Positions 13,201 through 25,200 of a DNA stretch of 64,000 nt are shown in pieces (position 1 is the stretch's first letter; every line of letters begins with the position of its first letter). A model generated the notes under the pieces. That model was not told where the DNA came from. It saw only the letters and a program-made list of their open reading frames with translations, and searched no databases. The translations under genes and the position numbers were made by a program. Source of the stretch: Brachyhypopomus gauderio (Eukaryota > Chordata > Actinopteri > Gymnotiformes > Hypopomidae); contig NC_135222.1 of NCBI RefSeq assembly GCF_052324685.1, positions 10,585,873-10,649,872 on the forward strand. The letters are read 5' to 3'.

Positions 13201-16200
13201 TTAAATAGACAGACCACATAAACCCCGAGTGATCACTAGACGAGGCACAGGTGAAACTGATGAACACACTCAGACACAACCACACCCACGAAGATCCACA
13301 GATGCAGACCAACTAGACGTAGACAACACAAACACACACCCAAAGGGGAGGAGTCAGGGGCTGTAGCGTGACTGTAGCAAACCGTCTTCAGATCAACAGT
13401 GGTGATAACACATTGTGTATAGAATGTGCCACTAGAAAAAGAAAAAGATTTTGATAATGAATTTCACCATCAAACAACATGTCAGATTTACTGATCTCTT
13501 ATTTTAAATGACAATGTTGCTTTTTGGGGAGAGGTACCTACAAAAACATTTATTCTGCATTCTGTTAAATATCCTTGTAGAGTGCATATATATTTCACAA
13601 AGATTATGTTAAAGGTTATAGGTTGTGTTGTATATTTCATATGTAAATATATATGACAAAAGATCTTCCAATGGGTTAATTGTCTGAGAGTTTGTGGTAT
13701 CATAATTACCGTTCTGCTAAATGCATGATTCTTAATATTTTCAGGTTGCTATCCCAATTGCCCTGCTGAACTCCCCTTCTTTGATGAAGATAAAATGAAA
13801 TGCGTGGCGCATGACCAGTGTGGCTGCTATGTCGGAATGCAGCATTATGACATTGGCGAGACAATCCCTTCTATGAATAACTGTGAGACATGGTATGTAT
13901 GTTCAAACATTTTGTGTAATCATGCTCAAAAGTAATGCATATCAGTACATTCAATCACTTATATAAGAAATACAGTTTTAGAATGATGTTAAAAAGATGC
14001 TAAAGAGTGCATCCAGGCTTATGCATTATGAAAACTGTAAAAACTGACTTCATACTTCTTAATAAATTGACGCAATGGCAGCATACATAAAGAAGATAAA
14101 TGTGGGCCAAATATATTATGTGTATAAGACTGAGGCATGTTCCACTATACTAAGAAAATATTGTGCTCCAGTCAAAATTAGGTCGCTTCCCTAATTGCTG
14201 TTTTGAGTTTGTGTGCATAGTGCCTGTTTCAAGCACACAAATGCTGTTGGTGTAAAACATGAAGGAATGAAGGTGAAGGAATTCAGAATTCAGAATTCAA
14301 AATTATGAAAAAAGGTTTCATCTCAATATTCTTTCAAAAGCTATCCATAATGTTCTGCCATTTAATAAAAATAGACCATTATTGGAGCTAATGGAATTGC
14401 AAAATGCAAAATCATTACACTGGAATGGTGAAGGGTCAATGAGATAATGATTGATTAATGTAGAATTTAAAATGCAGGATATAGTCAGGATACATGTGAA
14501 TTATTGTGCAGGTTCAAAATTCTAATACGAAAGGGGGTGTGTGGAGAATATTAGAAAACCATTAGCAAGAGTGGTTCTTAATAAAGCTGCAAGCTGTTCA
14601 AATGAAGACACTGTCCTATTAAATGTTACTATAAATAAAAATGCTGTAGAAGACAACAGCTAGACAGCTATAGTTCAGTATAGTTCATTCAGTTTTAGAC
14701 ATCTGTATAGTAATGCTAAAAATGTGATCCATACTTTTTTACTTTAGAATGAAACTGTATTTTATACATAAAATTAAATAGATTTGTTTCTGTTTTGCTA
14801 GTCTGTGCACAACAAATGGAAAGAACTGCAGCCATGATGTGCATGGTAATGTTTTTCATATAATATTTTTGCCAATTGTTTTGATGAAATATTATCAAAC
14901 ATGTAAAAGCAACCTTATTCTTCTCTTGCAGCTTGTATGTGCGACTACAATAATACTATGTACCATTTTGGAGACATCATTTACTACACAACAGATGGTA
15001 TTGGAGGGTGTATTAAAGCTGTGTGTTCTGACAATGGAAAAATTGAAAGGGCACTGACACCATGTGAAACAACAGTGTCCCCAACAACACTAACCACAAT
15101 GACTACCACACCTGTGCCTACAACTGTGTTTGTCTTCACAACACCAGGTGTGTCTTTTGAGAAAGAAAAGGAAAAGGCTATTATGCATAATTTGTTACTG
15201 CATATGCATCATGAACATTTAAATATTTATTTTACTACACACAAAGCACCAACTAAACTTGTAGCTTTATGTGAAATAAAAGATTGCTAAAGGTTTCATA
15301 TTCAGCAAAGATAACTATGAATGAAGCATTCAATAGGGAATATTTATAAAAACATAAAATGAAAATCAGAACAATAGAAAACTCTGATAGAAAATTTAAG
15401 TTAATTGCACAAAGGAACTAAATATTACATACAGAAATTATTAAAGTATTACATACAGAAAGGTAGTGAGTGATAATTGTTCTTATTATCCTACCAATGA
15501 ACAGAAACAACTGAAAAATCTCCAACACCACCTGAAACTACGATACTAAAAACAACTACTAGTACTACTGGGCCAGCCACATCTCCCACAGGACCAACTG
15601 AACAGACTCCAACAGGAACTTCTGGTCAGTCTTCCACCATCACCAAATCTACTGTAATACCAGAAACAACAGCTGGAGCTTCATCCACTACAGTAGAAAA
15701 ACCACCAACAGAGACCACTGCTGCAGCAACAACCGTAGCCACTACTGGTACTACTGTGCCAGCCACAACTCCCTCAGGACCAACTGAATCATCTTCTCCC
15801 ACTACAGGGTCTACACCAGGTGGTTCCACAAGCTCCCAAACATCAACTGTGACAGCGACAACACCACGGCCTGAGACAAGTGGTGTATCATCTACTACAA
15901 CTGTACTGCCTGAAACGAAAGCCACAAGTCCTGCTGCCGCAGAGACCAGCCAATCTGTAGGACAAACTACACAGTCAAGCACTGCGCCTGAAAAATCAAC
16001 AACCCAGACTCCAACAGGAACTTCTGGTCAGTCTTCCACCATCACCAAATCTACTGTAATACCAGAAACAACAGCTGGAGCTTCATCCACTACAGTAGAA
16101 AAACCACCAACAGAGACCACTGCTGCAGCAACAACCGTAGCCACTACTGGTACTACTGTGCCAGCCACAACTCCCTCAGGACCAACTGAATCATCTTCTC

Positions 16201-19200
16201 CCTCTACAGGGTCTACACCAGGTGGTTCCACAAGCTCCCAAACATCAACTGTGACAGCGACAACACCACGGCCTGAGACAAGTGGTGTATCATCTACTAC
16301 GACTGTACTGCCTGAAACGAAAGCCACAAGTCCTGCTGCCGCAGAGACCAGCCAATCTGTAGGACAAACTACACAGTCAAGCACTGCGCCTGAAAAATCA
16401 ACAACCCAGACTCCAACAGGAACTTCTGGTCAGTCTTCCACCATCACCAAATCTACTGTAATACCAGAAACAACAGCTGGAGCTTCATCCACTACAGTAG
16501 AAAAACCACCAACAGAGACCACTGCTGCAGCAACAACCGTAGCCACTACTGGTACTACTGTGCCAGCCACAACTCCCTCAGGACCAACTGAATCATCTTC
16601 TCCCACTACAGGGTCTACACCAGGTGGTTCCACAAGCTCCCAACCATCAACTGTGACAGCGACAACACCACGGCCTGAGACAAGTGGTGTATCATCTACT
16701 ACGACTGTACTGCCTGAAACGAAAGCCACAAGTCCTGCTGCCGCAGAGACCAGCCAATCTGTAGGACAAACTACACAGTCAAGCACTGCGCCTGAAAAAT
16801 CAACAACCCAGACTCCAACAGGAACTTCTGGTCAGTCTTCCACCATCACCAAATCTACTGTAATACCAGAAACAACAGCTGGAGCTTCATCCACTACAGT
16901 AGAAAAACCACCAACAGAGACCACTGCTGCAGCAACAACCGTAGCCACTACTGGTACTACTGTGCCAGCCACAACTCCCTCAGGACCAACTGAATCATCT
17001 TCTCCCACTACAGGGTCTACACCAGGTGGTTCCACAAGCTCCCAACCATCAACTGTGACAGCGACAACACCACGGCCTGAGACAAGTGGTGTATCATCTA
17101 CTACGACTGTACTGCCTGAAACGAAAGCCACAAGTCCTGCTGCCGCAGAGACCAGCCAATCTGTAGGACAAACTACACAGTCAAGCACTGCGCCTGAAAA
17201 ATCAACAACCCAGACTCCAACAGGAACTTCTGGTCAGTCTTCCACCATCACCAAATCTACTGTAATACCAGAAACAACAGCTGGAGCTTCATCCACTACA
17301 GTAGAAAAACCACCAACAGAGACCACTGCTGCAGCAACAACCGTAGCCACTACTGGTACTACTGTGCCAGCCACAACTCCCTCAGGACCAACTGAATCAT
17401 CTTCTCCCACTACAGGGTCTACACCAGGTGGTTCCACAAGCTCCCAACCATCAACTGTGACAGCGACAACACCACGGCCTGAGACAAGTGGTGTATCATC
17501 TACTACGACTGTACTGCCTGAAACGAAAGCCACAAGTCCTGCTGCCGCAGAGACCAGCCAATCTGTAGGACAAACTACACAGTCAAGCACTGCGCCTGAA
17601 AAATCAACAACCCAGACTCCAACAGGAACTTCTGGTCAGTCTTCCACCATCACCAAATCTACTGTAATACCAGAAACAACAGCTGGAGCTTCATCCACTA
17701 CAGTAGAAAAACCACCAACAGAGACCACTGCTGCAGCCACAACCGTAGCCACTACTGGTACTACTGTGCCAGCCACAACTCCCTCAGGACCAACTGAATC
17801 ATCTTCTCCCACTACAGGGTCTACACCAGGTGGTTCCACAAGCTCCCAACCATCAACTGTGACAGCGACAACACCACAGCCTGAGACAAGTGGTGTATCA
17901 TCTACTACGACTGTACTGCCTGAAACGAAAGCCACAAGTCCTGCTGCCGCAGAGACCAGCCAATCTGTAGGACAAACTACACAGTCAAGCACTGCGCCTG
18001 AAAAATCAACAACCCAGACTCCAACAGGAACTTCTGGTCAGTCTTCCACCATCACCAAATCTACTGTAATACCAGAAACAACAGCCGGAGCTTCATCCAC
18101 TACAGTAGAAAAACCACCAACAGAGACCACTGCTGCAGCAACAACCGTAGCCACTACTGGTACTACTGTGCCAGCCACAACTCCCTCAGGACCAACTGAA
18201 TCATCTTCTCCCTCTACAGGGTTTACACCAGGTGGTTCCACAAGCTCCCAACCATCAACTGTGACAGCGACAACACCACGTCCTGAGACAAGTGGTGTAT
18301 CATCTACTACGACTGTACTGCCTGAAACGAAAGCCACAAGTCCTGCTGCCGCAGAGACCAGCCAATCTGTAGGACAAACTACACAGTCAAGCACTGCGCC
18401 TGAAAAATCAACAACCCAGACTCCAACAGGAACTTCTGGTCAGTCTTCCACCATCACCAAATCTACTGTAATACCAGAAACAACAGCTGGAGCTTCATCC
18501 ACTACAGTAGAAAAACCACCAACAGAGACCACTGCTGCAGCAACAACCGTAGCCACTACTGGTACTACTGTTCCAGCCACAACTCCCTCAGGACCAACTG
18601 AATCATCTTCTCCCACTACAGGGTCTACACCAGGTGGTTCCACAAGCTCCCAACCATCAACTGTGACAGCGACAACACCACGGCCTGAGACAAGTGGTGT
18701 ATCATCTACTAAGACTGTACTGCCTGAAACGAAAGCCACAAGTCCTGCTGCCGCAGAGACCAGCCAATCTGTAGGACAAACTACACAGTCAAGCACTGCG
18801 CCTGAAAAATCAACAACCCAGACTCCAACAGGAACTTCTGGTCAGTCTTCCACCATCACCAAATCTACTGTAATACCAGAAACAACAGCTGGAGCTTCAT
18901 CCACTACAGTAGAAAAACCACCAACAGAGACCACTGCTGCAGCAACAACCGTAGCCACTACTGGTACTACTGTGCCAGCCACAACTCCCTCAGGACCAAC
19001 TGAATCATCTTCTCCCACTACAGGGTCTACACCAGGTGGTTCCACAAGCTCCCAACCATCAACTGTGACAGCGACAACACCACGTCCTGAGACAAGTGGT
19101 GTATCATCTACTACGACTGTACTGCCTGAAACGAAAGCCACAAGTCCTGCTGCCGCAGAGACCAGCCAATCTGTAGGACAAACTACACAGTCAAGCACTG

Positions 19201-22200
19201 CGCCTGAAAAATCAACAACCCAGACTCCAACAGGAACTTCTGGTCAGTCTTCCACCATCACCAAATCTACTGTAATACCAGAAACAACAGCTGGAGCTTC
19301 ATCCACTACAGTAGAAAAACCACCAACAGAGACCACTGCTGCAGCCACAACCGTAGCCACTACTGGTACTACTGTGCCAGCCACAACTCCCTCAGGACCA
19401 ACTGAATCATCTTCTCCCACTACAGGGTCTACACCAGGTGGTTCCACAAGCTCCCAACCATCAACTGTGACAGCGACAACACCACGGCCTGAGACAAGTG
19501 GTGTATCATCTACTACGACTGTACTGCCTGAAACGAAAGCCACAAGTCCTGCTGCCGCAGAGACCAGCCAATCTGTAGGACAAACTACACAGTCAAGCAC
19601 TGCGCCTGAAAAATCAACAACCCAGACTCCAACAGGAACTTCTGGTCAGTCTTCCACCATCACCAAATCTACTGTAATACCAGAAACAACAGCTGGAGCT
19701 TCATCCACTACAGTAGAAAAACCACCAACAGAGACCACTGCTGCAGCAACAACCGTAGCCACTACTGGTACTACTGTGCCAGCCACAACTCCCTCAGGAC
19801 CAACTGAATCATCTTCTCCCTCTACAGGGTCTACACCAGGTGGTTCCACAAGCTCCCAACCATCAACTGTGACAGCGACAACACCACGTCCTGAGACAAG
19901 TGGTGTATCATCTACTACGACTGTACTGCCTGAAACGAAAGCCACAAGTCCTGCTGCCGCAGAGACCAGCCAATCTGTAGGACAAACTACACAGTCAAGC
20001 ACTGCGCCTGAAAAATCAACAACCCAGACTCCAACAGGAACTTCTGGTCAGTCTTCCACCATCACCAAATCTACTGTAATACCAGAAACAACAGCTGGAG
20101 CTTCATCCACTACAGTAGAAAAACCACCAACAGAGACCACTGCTGCAGCAACAACCGTAGCCACTACTGGTACTACTGTTCCAGCCACAACTCCCTCAGG
20201 ACCAACAGAATCATCTTCTCCCACTACAGGGTCTACACCAGGTGGTTCCACAAGCTCCCAACCATCAACTGTGACAGCGACAACACCACGGCCTGAGACA
20301 AGTGGTGTATCATCTACTAAGACTGTACTGCCTGAAACGAAAGCCACAAGTCCTGCTGCCGCAGAGACCAGCCAATCTGTAGGACAAACTACACAGTCAA
20401 GCACTGCGCCTGAAAAATCAACAACCCAGACTCCAACAGGAACTTCTGGTCAGTCTTCCACCATCACCAAATCTACTGTAATACCAGAAACAACAGCTGG
20501 AGCTTCATCCACTACAGTAGAAAAACCACCAACAGAGACCAGTGCTGCAGCAACAACCGTAGCCACTACTGGTACTACTGTGCCAGCCACAACTCCCTCA
20601 GGACCAACTGAATCATCTTCTCCCACTACAGGGTCTACACCAGGTGGTTCCACAAGCTCCCAACCATCAACTGTGACAGCGACAACACCACGGCCTGAGA
20701 CAAGTGGTGTATCATCTACTAAGACTGTACTGCCTGAAACGAAAGCCACAAGTCCTGCTGCCGCAGAGACCAGCCAATCTGTAGGACAAACTACACAGTC
20801 AAGCACTGCGCCTGAAAAATCAACAACCCAGACTCCAACAGGAACTTCTGGTCAGTCTTCCACCATCACCAAATCTACTGTAATACCAGAAACAACAGCT
20901 GGAGCTTCATCCACTACAGTAGAAAAACCACCAACAGAGACCACTGCTGCAGCAACAACCGTAGCCACTACTGGTACTACTGTGCCAGCCACAACTCCCT
21001 CAGGACCAACTGAATCATCTTCTCCCACTACAGGGTCTACACCAGGTGGTTCCACAAGCTCCCAACCATCAACTGTGACAGCGACAACACCACGGCCTGA
21101 GACAAGTGGTGTATCATCTACTACGACTGTACTGCCTGAAACGAAAGCCACAAGTCCTGCTGCCGCAGAGACCAGCCAATCTGTAGGACAAACTACACAG
21201 TCAAGCACTGCGCCTGAAAAATCAACAACCCAGACTCCAACAGGAACTTCTGGTCAGTCTTCCACCATCACCAAATCTACTGTAATACCAGAAACAACAG
21301 CTGTAGCTTCATCCACTACAGTAGAAAAACCACCAACAGAGACCACTGCTGCAGCAACAACCGTAGCCACTACTGGTACTACTGTGCCAGCCACAACTCC
21401 CTCAGGACCAACTGAATCATCTTCTCCCACTACAGGGTCTACACCAGGTGGTTCCACAAGCTCCCAACCATCAACTGTGACAGCGACAACACCACGGCCT
21501 GAGACAAGTGGTGTATCATCTACTAAGACTGTACTGCCTGAAACGAAAGCCACAAGTCCTGCTGCCGCAGAGACCAGCCAATCTGTAGGACAAACTACAC
21601 AGTCAAGCACTGCGCCTGAAAAATCAACAACCCAGACTCCAACAGGAACTTCTGGTCAGTCTTCCACCATCACCAAATCTACTGTAATACCAGAAACAAC
21701 AGCTGGAGCTTCATCCACTACAGTAGAAAAACCACCAACAGAGACCACTGCTGCAGCAACAACCGTAGCCACTACTGGTACTACTGTGCCAGCCACAACT
21801 CCCTCAGGACCAACTGAATCATCTTCTCCCACTACAGGGTCTACACCAGGTGGTTCCACAAGCTCCCAACCATCAACTGTGACAGCGACAACACCACGGC
21901 CTGAGACAAGTGGTGTATCATCTACTACGACTGTACTGCCTGAAACGAAAGCCACAAGTCCTGCTGCCGCAGAGACCAGCCAATCTGTAGGACAAACTAC
22001 ACAGTCAAGCACTGCGCCTGAAAAATCAACAACCCAGACTCCGACAGGAACTTCTGGTCAGTCTTCCACCATCACCAAATCTACTGTAATACCAGAAACA
22101 ACAGCTGGAGCTTCATCCACTACAGTAGAAAAACCACCAACAGAGACCACTGCTGCAGCAACAACCGTAGCCACTACTGGTACTACTGTGCCAGCCACAA

Positions 22201-25200
22201 CTCCCTCAGGACCAACTGAATCATCTTCTCCCACTACAGGGTCTACACCAGGTGGTTCCACAAGCTCCCAACCATCAACTGTGACAGCGACAACACCACG
22301 GCCTGAGACAAGTGGTGTATCATCTACTACGACTGTACTGCCTGAAACGAAAGCCACAAGTCCTGCTGCCGCAGAGACCAGCCAATCTGTAGGACAAACT
22401 ACACAGTCAAGCACTGCGCCTGAAAAATCAACAACCCAGACTCCAACAGGAACTTCTGGTCAGTCTTCCACCATCACCAAATCTACTGTAATACCAGAAA
22501 CAACAGCTGGAGCTTCATCCACTACAGTAGAAAAACCACCAACAGAGACCACTGCTGCAGCAACAACCGTAGCCACTACTGGTACTACTGTGCCAGCCAC
22601 AACTCCCTTCGGACCAACTGAATCATCTTCTCCCACTACAGGGTCTACACCAGGTGGTTCCACAAGCTCCCAACCATCAACTGTGACAGCGACAACACCA
22701 CGTCCTGAGACAAGTGGTGTATCATCTACTACGACTGTACTGCCTGAAACGAAAGCCACAAGTCCTGCTGCCGCAGAGACCAGCCAATCTGTAGGACAAA
22801 CTACACAGTCAAGCACTGCGCCTGAAAAATCAACAACCCAGACTCCAACAGGAACTTCTGGTCAGTCTTCCACCATCACCAAATCTACTGTAATACCAGA
22901 AACAACAGCTGGAGCTTCATCCACTACAGTAGAAAAACCACCAACAGAGACCACTGCTGCAGCAACAACCGTAGCCACTACTGGTACTACTGTGCCAGCC
23001 ACAACTCCCTCAGGACCAACTGAATCATCTTCTCCCACTACAGGGTCTACACCAGGTGGTTCCACAAGCTCCCAACCATCAACTGTGACAGCGACAACAC
23101 CACGTCCTGAGACAAGTGGTGTATCATCTACTACGACTGTACTGCCTGAAACGAAAGCCACAAGTCCTGCTGCCGCAGAGACCAGCCAATCTGTAGGACA
23201 AACTACACAGTCAAGCACTGCGCCTGAAAAATCAACAACCCAGACTCCAACAGGAACTTCTGGTCAGTCTTCCACCATCACCAAATCTACTGTAATACCA
23301 GAAACAACAGCTGTAGCTTCATCCACTACAGTAGAAAAACCACCAACAGAGACCACTGCTGCAGCAACAACCGTAGCCACTACTGGTACTACTGTGCCAG
23401 CCACAACTCCCTCAGGACCAACTGAATCATCTTCTCCCACTACAGGGTCTACACCAGGTGGTTCCACAAGCTCCCAACCATCAACTGTGACAGCGACAAC
23501 ACCACGGCCTGAGACAAGTGGTGTATCATCTACTACGACTGTACTGCCTGAAACGAAAGCCACAAGTCCTGCTGCCGCAGAGACCAGCCAATCTGTAGGA
23601 CAAACTACACAGTCAAGCACTGCGCCTGAAAAATCAACAACCCAGACTCCAACAGGAACTTCTGGTCAGTCTTCCACCATCACCAAATCTACTGTAATAC
23701 CAGAAACAACAGCTGTAGCTTCATCCACTACAGTAGAAAAACCACCAACAGAGACCACTGCTGCAGCAACAACCGTAGCCACTACTGGTACTACTGTGCC
23801 AGCCACAACTCCCTCAGGACCAACTGAATCATCTTCTCCCACTACAGGGTCTACACCAGGTGGTTCCACAAGCTCCCAACCATCAACTGTGACAGCGACA
23901 ACACCACGTCCTGAGACAAGTGGTGTATCATCTACTACGACTGTACTGCCTGAAACGAAAGCCACAAGTCCTGCTGCCGCAGAGACCAGCCAATCTGTAG
24001 GACAAACTACACAGTCAAGCACTGCGCCTGAAAAATCAACAACCCAGACTCCAACAGGAACTTCTGGTCAGTCTTCCACCATCACCAAATCTACTGTAAT
24101 ACCAGAAACAACAGCTGGAGTTTCATCCACTACAGTAGAAAAACCACCAACAGAGACCACTGCTGCAGCAACAACCGTAGCCACTACTGGTACTACTGTG
24201 CCAGCCACAACTCCCTCAGGACCAACTGAATCATCTTCTCCCACTACAGGGTCTACACCAGGTGGTTCCACAAGCTCCCAACCATCAACTGTGACAGCGA
24301 CAACACCACGTCCTGAGACAAGTGGTGTATCATCTACTACGACTGTACTGCCTGAAACGAAAGCCACAAGTCCTGCTGCCGCAGAGACCAGCCAATCTGT
24401 AGGACAAACTACACAGTCAAGCACTGCGCCTGAAAAATCAACAACCCAGACTCCAACAGGAACTTCTGGTCAGTCTTCCACCATCACCAAATCTACTGTA
24501 ATACCAGAAACAACAGCTGTAGCTTCATCCACTACAGTAGAAAAACCACCAACAGAGACCACTGCTGCAGCAACAACCGTAGCCACTACTGGTACTACTG
24601 TGCCAGCCACAACTCCCTCAGGACCAACTGAATCATCTTTTCCCACTACAGGGTCTACACCAGGTGGTTCCACAAGCTCCCAACCATCAACTGTGACAGC
24701 GACAACACCACGGCCTGAGACAAGTGGTGTATCATCTACTACGACTGTACTGCCTGAAACGAAAGCCACAAGTCCTGCTGCCGCAGAGACCAGCCAATCT
24801 GTAGGACAAACTACACAGTCAAGCACTGCGCCTGAAAAATCAACAACCCAGACTCCAACAGGAACTTCTGGTCAGTCTTCCACCATCACCAAATCTACTG
24901 TAATACCAGAAACAACAGCTGTAGCTTCATCCACTACAGTAGAAAAACCACCAACAGAGACCACTGCTGCAGCAACAACCGTAGCCACTACTGGTACTAC
25001 TGTGCCAGCCACAACTCCCTCAGGACCAACTGAATCATCTTCTCCCACTACAGGGTCTACACCAGGTGGTTCCACAAGCTCCCAACCATCAACTGTGACA
25101 GCGACAACACCACGTCCTGAGACAAGTGGTGTATCATCTACTACGACTGTACTGCCTGAAACGAAAGCCACAAGTCCTGCTGCCGCAGAGACCAGCCAAT

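Larger units (their letters stand above)
5051..15147 (+). other. Mucin N-terminal block: exons 1-28 (signal peptide, D1-D2-D3, start of PTS)
   Basis: Coding exons by splice sites and phase: 5051-5129, 5517-5760, 6084-6198, 6405-6495, 6590-6696, 6848-7058, 7228-7353, 7601-7718, 7890-8028, 8141-8242, 8363-8432, 8589-8729, 9080-9241, 9357-9451, 9536-9662, 10407-10662, 10744-10793, 10961-11061, 11167-11318, 11402-11540, 11797-11907, 12001-12180, 12274-12513, 12613-12769, 12861-12989, 13745-13892, 14802-14845, 14932-15147. Exons 2-6 give VWD1 and its C8. Exons 7-8 give TIL/E. Exons 9-13 give VWD2, exons 14-16 the second C8 and TIL, exons 20-23 VWD3, exons 23-26 the third C8 and TIL. In family members the D1-D2-D3 assembly drives acid- and calcium-dependent N-terminal multimerisation. 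Exon 28 turns Thr/Pro-rich after its last cysteine and opens the mucin region. Confidence 0.88.
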
